DNA from: an uncultured Sphingomonas sp.
GTDB lineage: Bacteria; Pseudomonadota; Alphaproteobacteria; Sphingomonadales; Sphingomonadaceae
DNA length: 64,000 bases
Reading direction: 5' to 3'
Assembly (NCBI RefSeq): GCF_913777625.1
Contig: NZ_CAJYTI010000040.1
Span: 186,001 to 250,000 of the forward strand
Shown here: positions 10,563-19,008 of the stretch, one piece after another
How the letters are laid out: each line of letters starts with the position of its first letter
How positions within the stretch are numbered: position 1 is the first letter of the stretch
The notes under the pieces: model-generated
The model's database searches: none
Told to the model about the DNA's origin: nothing
Seen by the model: the letters and a program-made list of their open reading frames with translations, nothing else
Program-made: the position numbers and the translations under genes

Positions 10563-11231
10563 GTGGGGGCAACATCTGACATCGATCTGGCGGTACGCTT
10601 CGCCCACCTCTTCGCCTGCAGCGAGGCGGTTGCGGCGGAGCTGACGGCGGCGACGTCGACGCGCGAGTACGCGGCCGGCACCACGCTGATCCGCCAGGGC
10701 GAGACGTGTCACCGCGTGATGGTGCTGCTCGACGGCCATGCCCGCGCGGCGATGGTCACGCTCGACGGGCGGCTGCTGCAGCTGGCCGAGCATCGCCCCG
10801 GCGAGATTTTCGGCGGCGTCGATCCCGGGCGCGAACAGGCGGCCGAGATCACCGCGACCATGCCGACGCGAGTCGCCAGCTTTGCCACCCAGGATTTCTA
10901 TGCGCTGGCCGAACGCCATGCCTGTGTCGGGCTGGTGCTGGCACGGGCGATGGTGCGGCAGTTCGGCGCGCTGACCCAACTCGTTTCGGCGCGGCTGATG
11001 CTGTCGTCCAACGGCCGCGTCCATGCCGAGCTGCTGCGGATGGCGCAGGCGGGCGACGGGCGCTGGATCCGCCCGCTGCCGGTGCTCTCCGACCTGGCGC
11101 TGCGAGTGCAGACCGCGCGCGAGACCGTGTCGCGCGCGGTATCGGCGCTGGAGCGGCGCGGGATCGTGCGGCGACACGAGGACGGGCTGGAGATCGTCGC
11201 CCCCGCCCGCCTCGAGGCGCTTATCGTATGA
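10563..11231 (+). CDS. Crp/Fnr family transcription regulator
   Basis: A 222-residue protein starting at GTG 10563. The N-terminal cyclic-nucleotide-binding-type barrel (about 15-125) contains GTTLIRQGETCHRVMVLLDG and RPGEIFGGV; the C-terminal winged helix (about 150-215) has RVQTARETVSRAVSALERRG as recognition region. There is no cluster of N-terminal cysteines, so it is not an obvious Fnr-type iron-sulphur sensor, and the ligand is unknown. It follows kdpD by 114 bases on the same strand and may have its own promoter. Its 3' end overlaps by 11 bases the 3' end of the convergent SLOG/cyclase-like gene. Confidence 0.85.
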   Translation: MGATSDIDLAVRFAHLFACSEAVAAELTAATSTREYAAGTTLIRQGETCHRVMVLLDGHARAAMVTLDGRLLQLAEHRPGEIFGGVDPGREQAAEITATMPTRVASFATQDFYALAERHACVGLVLARAMVRQFGALTQLVSARLMLSSNGRVHAELLRMAQAGDGRWIRPLPVLSDLALRVQTARETVSRAVSALERRGIVRRHEDGLEIVAPARLEALIV

Positions 11232-12819
11232 GCCGCGGCCGCATCGCGTAGAGCGCGACCGGCGCCTGGCCGACCAGCCCGAGCTCTCCCACCAGCTCCG
11301 CGCGCCCGGCATCGGCCTCGCAGGCAGCCAGGCTGGCGGCGAAGGCTTCGCTGGCGAAGGTGGCGCCCGCCGCGGTGACGCCGAGGATCCGCTCGGCAAG
11401 ATCGAAGCTGCTGCCGAGCAGCACCGCGCCACCGGTCACCGGATCGCGGACCGGCATCGCCAACCCGATGTGCAGCGCCTGGCGAAGCGGACCGGTGCTG
11501 GCGAGCGCGGCGCCGATGCTGCGCGCTGCTTCCCACGCGGCCCCTGCCGCAGAGAAGCCGAGCAGCAGCCGCTGCGCCGACCAGCGCGCGACCGCCGGCG
11601 GCGTTTCGGCCAAGGCGCGGTGCAGTGCCGGAAGACGGCAGGCGAGATCGCGCTCCAGCGCGCTATAGTCTTCCCCCTCGCCGCCCAGCAGATCGACCGC
11701 GAGCACCGCGAGGATCTGCACGCGGCTGGGCGCGGGCGGCTGCGGGCTGGCGGAAACCGGCAGCGGCAGCAGATGCTGGCGCCGCCCGGCGCGGTGCCAC
11801 AGCGCGCCGGCATGGGCGCTCTGCCCGGCATCGTCCAGCGCGCCCGGCCCCACCAGCAACTGCACCGCCTCGGACTGGAGCAGCCCGGCCTGCAGCGTCG
11901 CGCGGCCCATCGCCACCAGATCGGCGAGCCGCACGGAGGGCATGAACGCCTCCGGGCTCGCCTCGCCCAGTTCGTGGACGCTCGCCGCCTCGGCCAGCGC
12001 CGCCTCGAACCGCCGCACCCAGCGGTGGCCATGCGGACGCACCGATCGCTCGACGAACTCGGATACGGTGCCCGGCAGCACGACATGCACCTCCGCCCGC
12101 CGCGCGATCAGCCGCTCGGCGATCAGCAGGTCGGCGCCGGCCGCCAGCGCGCCATAGCCGAACGCCACCCGTTCGGAATTGAGCAGCGCATCGATGCTGT
12201 CGGTGAGCGCGCCCACATCCTCGGGCAGACGCAGATGGCCGGCAAAGTGAAGGCTGCACGGCGGCCGATAGGGGCGGAGCCAGTCCGCCGATGCGCCCTG
12301 CTCGGCGAGGATCACGCCGAGCTGGCGCAGGGTGGAGGCATGGTCTTCCCAGGCATGCGGCGCCTCGGCGATCGCGCGGGCGAGCGCGGCCTCGGCACCG
12401 GCCACGTCGCCCGAGAGCAGCCGGGCCTCGGCCTCGGTCGCGGCGAGCCAATAGGGGGTTTCGTCCGCAATGCCGGCCTGGAGCAGCTCCTCCACATCGG
12501 CGGCGAGGCTGTAGCTGCCGGGCACGTCGCCGGCGATCAGCGCCAGCGTGGCGGCGTTGATCAGCGGATAGGGCGCGGGCGCGAGCTGCGCCGCCGCGGC
12601 ATAGGCAGCCGCAGCGGCACGGGCATGCTCGCGCCGTGCCTCGCCGGCAAGCAGCAGCGCCTCGTCCTTGAGGAGCCGCCCCTTGAGGCTGAGCACGGCG
12701 GGATCGTCCGCGACGCGGTCAAACCCCGCGTCGCGAAACATCTGCCAGGCGCGGTCGAGCGCACCGGCACGCGCCTGGGCGGTTATCGCAAGCACGTTCG
12801 CCGTCATCCTGCTCGGCAT
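11221..12819 (-). CDS. TPR / SLOG-like / degenerate class III cyclase-like protein
   Basis: A soluble 532-residue protein with three parts. Residues about 15-180 are alanine-rich helices in TPR-like pairs. Residues about 188-285 look like a SLOG/Rossmann nucleotide-sensing domain: HFAGH at 191-195, GYGALAAGADLLIAE at 221-235 and AEVHVVLPG at 242-250. Residues about 367-525 resemble a class III nucleotidyl cyclase (ILAVLAVDL, HIGLAMPVRDPVTGGAVL, LAERILGVTA), but the second metal aspartate and the usual Asn-x-Ala-Ala-Arg motif are missing, so catalysis is doubtful. It is the last gene of a three-gene operon beginning with a TIR protein; the gap to the middle gene is 31 bases. The start could also be ATG 12807. 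The family names are my reading of motifs, not search results. Confidence 0.6.
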   Translation of the reverse strand: MPSRMTANVLAITAQARAGALDRAWQMFRDAGFDRVADDPAVLSLKGRLLKDEALLLAGEARREHARAAAAAYAAAAQLAPAPYPLINAATLALIAGDVPGSYSLAADVEELLQAGIADETPYWLAATEAEARLLSGDVAGAEAALARAIAEAPHAWEDHASTLRQLGVILAEQGASADWLRPYRPPCSLHFAGHLRLPEDVGALTDSIDALLNSERVAFGYGALAAGADLLIAERLIARRAEVHVVLPGTVSEFVERSVRPHGHRWVRRFEAALAEAASVHELGEASPEAFMPSVRLADLVAMGRATLQAGLLQSEAVQLLVGPGALDDAGQSAHAGALWHRAGRRQHLLPLPVSASPQPPAPSRVQILAVLAVDLLGGEGEDYSALERDLACRLPALHRALAETPPAVARWSAQRLLLGFSAAGAAWEAARSIGAALASTGPLRQALHIGLAMPVRDPVTGGAVLLGSSFDLAERILGVTAAGATFASEAFAASLAACEADAGRAELVGELGLVGQAPVALYAMRPRLIR

Positions 12820-12850
12820 ACTCCCCTAAAGCGTTGCAGCGAAACGCCGA

Positions 12851-13471
12851 TCACTCGTCGCCATCGGGCTCCTGCGGCTTCGGGTTCTTCGGCGGTACAT
12901 GGCCACCCTGGTTCTCCACGTCCGGATCGATAATCGTCGGCATGCGCATATCTCCTTGCAAAAAGTCCACGTACAGATTGAGCCCTTCGCACGTCTTACG
13001 GTCCTGCGGATTGGTGACGTACTCCACGAAGAATCCGACAGCAGCGATCCTGCCGTTGTCATCGAGCAGCGGGAAGGCACGGCGATACTTGCCGTCCGGA
13101 TATTCGTGCTTCGTGCTGACATACAGGCTATTGGGCGTATATTCCCAAAAATCGCCGATCAGCTTGAAGATGACGCAGCAAGGCTCGCGGACGACGATAT
13201 CGAGCGGCGTTGGCGGGGGTGTCGTAGGACCGACGAGGATAGGCGTGATGTTGGGCGGTGCAGCCACGAAGTCGCGGACGATCTTGGTAAAGTCATCTGC
13301 AGCGGTAACTTGCTTTCCGTTGCCAAACCGATCGACATCCTCATATCCTTCGATATGAAAGTTCAAATCGCTCAGCGGATAACCACCCTTACTGCTAGCA
13401 AATATCTGATATCGCTTGACCAGCCTTATGTACGATGGCGGAAGTATCGACAGCGGATATTGACCGTTCAT
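12851..13471 (-). CDS. Hypothetical protein in the TIR operon
   Basis: A 206-residue protein I do not recognise. It has no signal peptide or membrane helix. The centre holds a proline/threonine run (VGPTTPPPTPLDIVV), followed by an aromatic-rich region (CCVIFKLIGDFWEYTPNSLY) and a beta-rich part (AVGFFVEYV); the tail is Pro/acid rich (PPKNPKPQEPDGDE). The ATG at 13471 overlaps the stop of the TIR gene by four bases (ATGA), so the two are translationally coupled. Base composition is clearly less GC-rich than neighbours, with ATA and other AT-ending codons, hinting at separate origin. A partner, effector or target of the TIR protein would all be possible. Confidence 0.7.
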   Translation of the reverse strand: MNGQYPLSILPPSYIRLVKRYQIFASSKGGYPLSDLNFHIEGYEDVDRFGNGKQVTAADDFTKIVRDFVAAPPNITPILVGPTTPPPTPLDIVVREPCCVIFKLIGDFWEYTPNSLYVSTKHEYPDGKYRRAFPLLDDNGRIAAVGFFVEYVTNPQDRKTCEGLNLYVDFLQGDMRMPTIIDPDVENQGGHVPPKNPKPQEPDGDE

Positions 13472-15054
13472 TTACGTTTCCCCTCGATTCGGACCAGTTC
13501 GGCCTCCATCTCCTTCAACCTAGTCGCGAGTTCTTGATTTTCGGTATCTTCCTCCGTCATTGTACGGAGGTCACTGATGGCAGCACGCATACGACGCACA
13601 GCCAAGGCGTCGTCACCATTGCGGTTCTCCAACTTCGCGAGAGCGCGTTCCGCCCAAATCAGCATGCGTCGGTTGCGTGCGTTTCCTTGGTCCCGAGCAA
13701 AAAGGCGCTCAAGCAGTGCAACCTGTCGCCGGCGAAGGTCTAACGCAGCATTCATATTACGAGCATCAAACTGCGCATCAGCCAACCACCCTTGCCGATT
13801 GGCAACGTCTCGCCAGCGCTGTTCCGAATCGGATTCGCGTTGCGCAAGGGCTTCGTTGGCGCGTAGCGCTTCACCACAGAGTGTCACCGCGCGCTCCGCT
13901 TGACGCTGCTCCATCCTTAGAGCGCACAAATTTCCGGCAGCATAGGAGACTTCTTCCGCGCTACGCGGATCGGCCGGAGCGAGCGCCATCAACCGATGCG
14001 CCAGCGCCGCATAGGCTTCGAAATGCGGCTCCGTCGCCGCCAGTTCGCCTGCCTTGAAGTGGAGCAGGCCGAGATAAAATTCGCTCTGCGCATGCGCGAA
14101 CACGACGTCGTACTGATCGGGCTGGCGCGCGATCAGCGTGTGGGTGATGCGGTTGGCTTGGGTGAAGGCCGCACGGGCGCGGGGGGTGTCCTTGGCCTCC
14201 ATCGCATCCTCGCCCATCGTCATGATCGCGCGGGCGCGGCGGGCGAGGACGTCGGGGGGCAGCGTCGCCAGATCCTGCTCGCCATAATAGGCAAGCGCGC
14301 GTTCGTTCGCTTCCCGAAGCACGTCGAGCCGGCCGACCTCCTTCAGCCGCCCCCGCAAGTCGGTCAGCATGAATTCCACCAGCCCCTCCGCCTGGGCACG
14401 CCGAAGCTCCGCCTCCGCACGAGCCCGGACGGCCAGGACCGTCAACCCCGCCATGGCTAGCACCAGAAAAACCGCGGCGAGCGTGACGAAGGTCACGCGG
14501 CGCACCCGCGCCTGGGCGTCGCGCTGGACCAGCGCGTCGAGCGGCACGCCCACCGCGCCCGCTACCAGCTTGAGCAGCGCCAGTCGCTTGCCATCCTTGC
14601 CCTCGCGGAAATCGGCGGCAAGCGGCTCCGCCTCGGTGCCGTCCGGCGCGCGCCGCAGCTCCGCCGGCATCGCCTCGGCCGGTTCGCCGTCGAACAGCGC
14701 GGCCAGCACCGGGCGATCGGGATGGAGTTCGCGGAACAGCGCGATCTCGCGCGCCACCCATTGCGATGCCGCGCCCGCAGGCGTGCAGACGACGATCAGG
14801 CAGGCGGAATCGGCCAGCGCCGCGCGCACCTCGGCGCTGAGGTCGCTGGCGGCGGAGAGTTCGTCGAGATCGCGGAAGATCCGCCCCAGCCGTCGCGGCA
14901 CCGGCCCGAACGCGCCCGCAGTGCCGACCAGCTTGGCGGGAATGCGATAGCGCTCCAGCGCCCGGTGCAGCCAGCGCGCGCGGGCCCGGTCGGCATGGTT
15001 GTAGCTGATGAACGCGCCGTACCGCGCGCCCGCTCCGGTCTCTGTGGTGGTCAC
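13468..15054 (-). CDS. TIR-domain protein with a transmembrane helix and C-terminal TPR region
   Basis: A 528-residue protein. The TIR domain covers about residues 11-150: box-1-like YGAFISYNHADRARARWLHR, then IFRDLDELSAASDLS and CLIVVCTPAGAASQWVAREI, where E103 is in the place of the glutamate that is catalytic in NAD-cleaving TIR domains. A hydrophobic helix lies at 187-209, followed by an alpha-helical region to the end with TPR-like spacing. The topology would put TIR in the cytoplasm and the repeats across the membrane, or the reverse. Bacterial TIR proteins serve in NAD+-depleting defence or in signal formation. It heads the operon, coupled by ATGA to the next gene. The last third is less GC-rich than the first two. 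Confidence 0.82.
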   Translation of the reverse strand: MTTTETGAGARYGAFISYNHADRARARWLHRALERYRIPAKLVGTAGAFGPVPRRLGRIFRDLDELSAASDLSAEVRAALADSACLIVVCTPAGAASQWVAREIALFRELHPDRPVLAALFDGEPAEAMPAELRRAPDGTEAEPLAADFREGKDGKRLALLKLVAGAVGVPLDALVQRDAQARVRRVTFVTLAAVFLVLAMAGLTVLAVRARAEAELRRAQAEGLVEFMLTDLRGRLKEVGRLDVLREANERALAYYGEQDLATLPPDVLARRARAIMTMGEDAMEAKDTPRARAAFTQANRITHTLIARQPDQYDVVFAHAQSEFYLGLLHFKAGELAATEPHFEAYAALAHRLMALAPADPRSAEEVSYAAGNLCALRMEQRQAERAVTLCGEALRANEALAQRESDSEQRWRDVANRQGWLADAQFDARNMNAALDLRRRQVALLERLFARDQGNARNRRMLIWAERALAKLENRNGDDALAVRRMRAAISDLRTMTEEDTENQELATRLKEMEAELVRIEGKRK

Positions 15055-15113
15055 GCGGTCCCTTCCCCGGCCGCGACTATCTCAGAGCGCCGGAGGACCG
15101 GCAAGTCCTTGCG

Positions 15114-15149
15114 CCCCGGCCCGGTGCGCAGGGTCGCACCGGGCCGGGG
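15114..15149 (-). terminator. Strong hairpin downstream of the phytase-like gene
   Basis: A perfect 15-base-pair stem (15114-15128 with 15135-15149) around a six-base loop lies 8 bases past the stop codon of the leftward phytase-like gene. There is no U tract, so it would be a GC-hairpin terminator or a 3'-end stabiliser. It also separates that gene from the TIR operon on the same strand. Confidence 0.7.
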
Positions 15150-15156
15150 AAATGAT

Positions 15157-16620
15157 TCAGGAACGCGCGGTCGCCGGGCGACGACGGCGCAGCATGCTCC
15201 CGATCGCGCCGACACCGGCAACCAGCATCGCCCAGATGCCCGGCTCCGGGATCGGTGCGGCCGCGACCGACTGGGCGACATAGCCCTTCAGATCCTTGTC
15301 CTGGAAGCCGAACACATAGAACTGGTTCTGGCCCGAGGTCGCCGGCACGAAGTCGTTGTCGTTGGCGAGGTACAGCGTGTGGTAGGTCGCGCCGTTATAG
15401 GTGACGTCCTGGCCGAAGCTCACGCCCTCGATCTTGGCGGGGACATTGGTCGCCGCGATCCCCGCCTTGCCCAGCTCGGCCACCAGATCGAGGAACGGCG
15501 TGGACGACTTGGCGATCGCCTTGTCCTGTGCGGCCTTGCCGGTGAGGTTGGTGATGTCGGTCGCGCCGTCCAGATCGATCAGGAACAGCTGCTTCACCTT
15601 GGCGGCGGTGCCGTCGCCCAGGCCCTTGCCGTCGCGCTCGTCGACCAGGAACTGGTGGTTGTTGACCGCGACGATCTCGCTCACGCCCGAACCGTTGGTG
15701 AGCTTATAGCCATATTCGTGGGTGGCGCCGGTGGCGATATCGATGGTGACGATGCGCAGCAGCTTGGAGGCGGTGCCGGCATCCTGCTCCAGCGCAGCCT
15801 GCAGGATGCCGACCAGCGTCTTGCCGTCGGGCGTGATCGCCAGGCCTTCCATGCCCTTGTTGGCGACGCGGCCGGTGGCGTTCTTGTCGATCTCGGTCTG
15901 GCCGTTGGGCGAGAGCGTGGTGACGGCGAGGTTCCCCGGCAGGGTGAAGGTCTTGACCAGCGCGCCGGTCGCCCGGTCGAACTGGCGGACATAGGGGCCG
16001 TATTCGTCGGAGATGAAGACGCTCTTGCCGTCGTTCGAGACGCGCACCGCCTCGGGGTCGAAGCGCGCGTCGAGCGGGTTGCTCGAGGCGCCGGCGCCGT
16101 AATTGTCCGAACGGCCGCTGAAATAATAATGGCCGGCGGTGTTCACCACCGGCGCGCCCGAGCCGATGGGCGTACCGTCCGCCTTGGTGCCGAGCCCGGC
16201 GCCGGTGCCGTACTGCAGCGCCGTCGGGCTGTAGAGCAGCGTGGTGCGCTGCAGCTCGGGGGTGAGGGTGAAGGGCAGCCCCGCGCTCGGATTGGCGGTG
16301 AGCGTCATCGTCAGCGTCTGAAAGCGGCTGATATATGAGGCGGTATCGTCGACCGCGCTGTTATAGGGGGTGGCGTTGGGCCCGCGATCGGGCACCGCGA
16401 GGAACACGTTGCCGCCGGCATAGGTAAGGCCAGAGCCGAGGCCGCCCAGGATGTTGGCAGGCAGGCCGTTCTCCAGCGTATAGTTGAGGCCGGACAGGTC
16501 CTTGCCGGCACCGGCCTTGCTGCCGGTCAGCTGGCCCTGGGCGAGCAGCACCAGCTGCGCGTGCGCGGGCAAGATCGCGGCACAGGAAAGCGCGAGCGCG
16601 GCGACGGTCTTGCGAAGCAT
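15157..16620 (-). CDS. Phytase-like esterase, PEPxxWA-CTERM sorted
   Basis: A 487-residue exported protein. The signal peptide is residues 1-22 (MLRKTVAALALSCAAILPAHA). The body matches the style of the 'esterase-like activity of phytase' family: a beta-propeller-like chain with AVPDRGPNATPY, DPEAVRVSNDGKSVFISDEYGP and KGMEGLAITPDGKTL. The C-terminus has the sorting signal PIPEPGIWAMLVAGVGAIG followed by RRRR, the sphingomonad PEP-CTERM type, which should direct cleavage and surface or extracellular-matrix attachment by an exosortase encoded elsewhere. The true start is ATG 16620; a longer open frame upstream is antisense to the M20 gene. The substrate is not known. Confidence 0.88.
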   Translation of the reverse strand: MLRKTVAALALSCAAILPAHAQLVLLAQGQLTGSKAGAGKDLSGLNYTLENGLPANILGGLGSGLTYAGGNVFLAVPDRGPNATPYNSAVDDTASYISRFQTLTMTLTANPSAGLPFTLTPELQRTTLLYSPTALQYGTGAGLGTKADGTPIGSGAPVVNTAGHYYFSGRSDNYGAGASSNPLDARFDPEAVRVSNDGKSVFISDEYGPYVRQFDRATGALVKTFTLPGNLAVTTLSPNGQTEIDKNATGRVANKGMEGLAITPDGKTLVGILQAALEQDAGTASKLLRIVTIDIATGATHEYGYKLTNGSGVSEIVAVNNHQFLVDERDGKGLGDGTAAKVKQLFLIDLDGATDITNLTGKAAQDKAIAKSSTPFLDLVAELGKAGIAATNVPAKIEGVSFGQDVTYNGATYHTLYLANDNDFVPATSGQNQFYVFGFQDKDLKGYVAQSVAAAPIPEPGIWAMLVAGVGAIGSMLRRRRPATARS

Positions 16621-16788
16621 GAATGTTCCCCCTGAACATGGCATTTCTTGACGTAAACCGTGCGTTAACCTTGTTTTATGACCGATCGGGGACTCACCGC
16701 GACACATTGCAACAATGCAATCTTGAGGGTTCGCCCCTGCCCCTTTGCCGGACTTGCGGCCGGTGCGGCGGCGGCATAGCTGAGGGCC

Positions 16789-18195
16789 ATGACCGACTCC
16801 GTTCTTGCGTTCGCCGATGCCCAGCTCGATGCCAGCATCGAGCGCCTCGCCGCGTTGATGCGCGTGCCCTCCATCTCCACGGACCCCGCCTATGCCGCCG
16901 ACTGTCGCCGCGCGGCCGAGCAGCTTGCCGCCGAACTGTCGTCGCTGGGCTTCGAGGCGCGCGTGGCGGACACGCCGGGGCACCCGATGGTCGTCGCGCA
17001 CCATGACGGGGACGGCCCGCATGTGCTGTTCTACGGCCATTACGATGTCCAGCCGGTCGACCCGATCGCGCTGTGGACGCGCGACCCGTTCGATCCGTGG
17101 ATCGACACGCGGGCCGATGGATCGAAGACGATCGTCGGCCGCGGCGCCTCGGACGACAAGGGCCAGCTGCGCACCTTCGTCGAGGCCTGCCGCGCCTGGA
17201 AGGAAGTCGAGGGCCGCCTGCCCTGCCGCGTCACCATCCTGTTCGAGGGCGAAGAGGAATCCGGCTCGACTAGCCTGGAGCCCTTCCTCCACGCCCATGC
17301 CGAGGAGCTGAAGGCCGATTTCGCGCTGATCTGCGACACGCTGATGTGGGACCGCGACACCCCCGGCATCACCATCGGCCTGCGCGGCATGGCGGCGGGC
17401 CAGGTGACGGTGCGCGGCCCCTCGCGCGACCTGCATTCGGGCCTGTACGGCGGCGCGGCGCGCAACCCGCTCCAGCTGCTCGCCGGCATCCTTGGCGAAA
17501 TGAAGGATGCCGAGGGTCGGGTTACCCTCGACGGCTTCTACGACGGCGTACCGGACACCGATCCGGTGGTGCTGGAGAGCTGGAACAAGCTGGGCTTCGA
17601 TGCAGGCGAATTCCTCGGCGAGATCGGCCTGCGCGTGGCCGCAGGCGAGGCGGGCAAGACCGTGCTCGAACAGGTCTGGTCGCGGCCGACCGCCGAGATC
17701 AACGGGATGTGGGGCGGCTATACCGGCGAGGGCTTCAAGACGGTGATCCCGGCCGAAGCGCACGCCAAGGTGAGCTTCCGCCTGGTCGGGACCCAGGATC
17801 CGGACCAGGTGTGGGAAGCCTTCCAGCACCATGTCCGCAGCCGCCTGCCCGAGGATTGCTCGGCCGAGTTCGTGACCCGCGGCCCCGGCAGTTTCGCGAT
17901 CAGCCTGGCCAGCGACAGCGGCCCGCTGGCGGCGACGCAAGGCGCGCTCGACGCCGAATGGGGCACGTCCGCGCTGCTCGGCTGCGGCGGCTCGATCCCG
18001 GTGGTCAATTCGATCCGCTCGATCCTGGGGATGGACAGCGTGATGGTCGGCTTCGCGCTGCCCGACGACAATATCCACTCGCCCAACGAGAAGTACGAGC
18101 TGAAGAGCTTCCACAAGGGCATTCGTTCCTGGGTGCGCATCCTCGGCGCGCTGGGCGAGACGGTGCGGGGCGAGGCGGCGACGGTCGCCGCCTGA
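16789..18195 (+). CDS. M20 family metallodipeptidase
   Basis: A 468-residue zinc peptidase. Metal and catalytic motifs in order are LFYGHYDVQPVDP (His and catalytic Asp), GRGASDDKGQ (bridging Asp), LFEGEEESGS (catalytic Glu and Glu ligand) and a C-terminal HSPNEKYELKSFHKGI with the last His. A dimerisation domain lies at about 195-345, with LRGMAAGQVTVRGPSRDLHSG at its start. Members hydrolyse dipeptides and related small peptides in the cytoplasm. No signal peptide is seen. It diverges from the phytase-like gene across a 168-base gap and is followed after 41 bases by pdeM. Confidence 0.92.
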   Translation: MTDSVLAFADAQLDASIERLAALMRVPSISTDPAYAADCRRAAEQLAAELSSLGFEARVADTPGHPMVVAHHDGDGPHVLFYGHYDVQPVDPIALWTRDPFDPWIDTRADGSKTIVGRGASDDKGQLRTFVEACRAWKEVEGRLPCRVTILFEGEEESGSTSLEPFLHAHAEELKADFALICDTLMWDRDTPGITIGLRGMAAGQVTVRGPSRDLHSGLYGGAARNPLQLLAGILGEMKDAEGRVTLDGFYDGVPDTDPVVLESWNKLGFDAGEFLGEIGLRVAAGEAGKTVLEQVWSRPTAEINGMWGGYTGEGFKTVIPAEAHAKVSFRLVGTQDPDQVWEAFQHHVRSRLPEDCSAEFVTRGPGSFAISLASDSGPLAATQGALDAEWGTSALLGCGGSIPVVNSIRSILGMDSVMVGFALPDDNIHSPNEKYELKSFHKGIRSWVRILGALGETVRGEAATVAA

Positions 18196-18236
18196 GACCC
18201 GTTGACGGCGGCGAGCGGAAGCGGGATAGGACGGCC

Positions 18237-18899
18237 ATGGTTCCCCTTTCGTTCGCCGGCCATGACTTCCGCGTGCTGCCCGAAGGCGCGCTCTACTGGC
18301 CGGCGCGGCGCGCGCTGCTCGTCGCCGACCTGCACTTCGAAAAGGCGAGCTGGTTCGCGCTCGGCGGCCAGATGCTGCCGCCCTATGACACGATCGCCAC
18401 GCTCTCGGCGCTGACCGCGATCGTCGAGCGGCTGGGCCCGCTGGAGCTCTGGTGCCTGGGCGACAGCTTCCACGATGTCGAAGGCTGCGAGCGCCTGCCC
18501 GCTCAGGCCCGCGCGATGCTGACGGCGCTGACCGGCAGCCTCGCCTGGCACTGGATCACCGGCAATCACGACGCGGTGCTGGTCGACCATTGCGGCGGCA
18601 CCGTGCACGAAGAGGCCGAGATCGACGGGCTGGTGCTGCGCCACGAAGCCGAAGCCGGCGAGCCGCGCCCCGAACTCTCGGGCCATTTCCACCCCAAACT
18701 GCGCCTGACGGTGCGCGGCCGCCACGTAGCGCGGCGCTGTTTCGTGGCTACAGGGACCAAGCTGATCCTGCCGGCCTTCGGCGCGCTCACCGGCGGGCTG
18801 GACGCCGGGCATCCGGAGATCATCCGCGCCGTGGGCGCGGGCGCGGAAGCGCTGGTGGCCACGGAGCACAAGCTGCTGCGGTTTCCGCTGGCGGCCTGA
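18237..18899 (+). CDS. pdeM: Metallophosphoesterase, PdeM type (ligase-associated DNA damage response)
   Basis: A 220-residue calcineurin-like phosphoesterase. The metal-binding motifs are VADLHFEK, LGDSFHD, TGNHD and SGHFHPKLRL. The pattern and size match the PdeM family, which usually lies beside an ATP-dependent ligase, an exonuclease and an Lhr-type helicase in a DNA-repair cluster. None of those partners is present nearby here, so the DNA-repair role is inferred from the family only. The start ATG 18237 is 42 bases after the M20 stop. The 3' end is convergent with a secreted-protein gene. Confidence 0.82.
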   Translation: MVPLSFAGHDFRVLPEGALYWPARRALLVADLHFEKASWFALGGQMLPPYDTIATLSALTAIVERLGPLELWCLGDSFHDVEGCERLPAQARAMLTALTGSLAWHWITGNHDAVLVDHCGGTVHEEAEIDGLVLRHEAEAGEPRPELSGHFHPKLRLTVRGRHVARRCFVATGTKLILPAFGALTGGLDAGHPEIIRAVGAGAEALVATEHKLLRFPLAA

Positions 18900-19008
18900 A
18901 GCGGCAGCGCGCCCCCTCTTCGATCGAGCGCTTCTTGCTATCGGCTCGCCATGCTGAGGCGATGAAAGGGTTCCGCCAAGCTCGCCCGCAGCATCTCGGT
19001 GCTGAACG

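Noticed and set aside
11221..11231. Possible fusion or frameshift where the Crp/Fnr gene meets the SLOG/cyclase-like gene
   Set aside because: The genes are on opposite strands and simply overlap at their 3' ends; both reading frames have normal stops.
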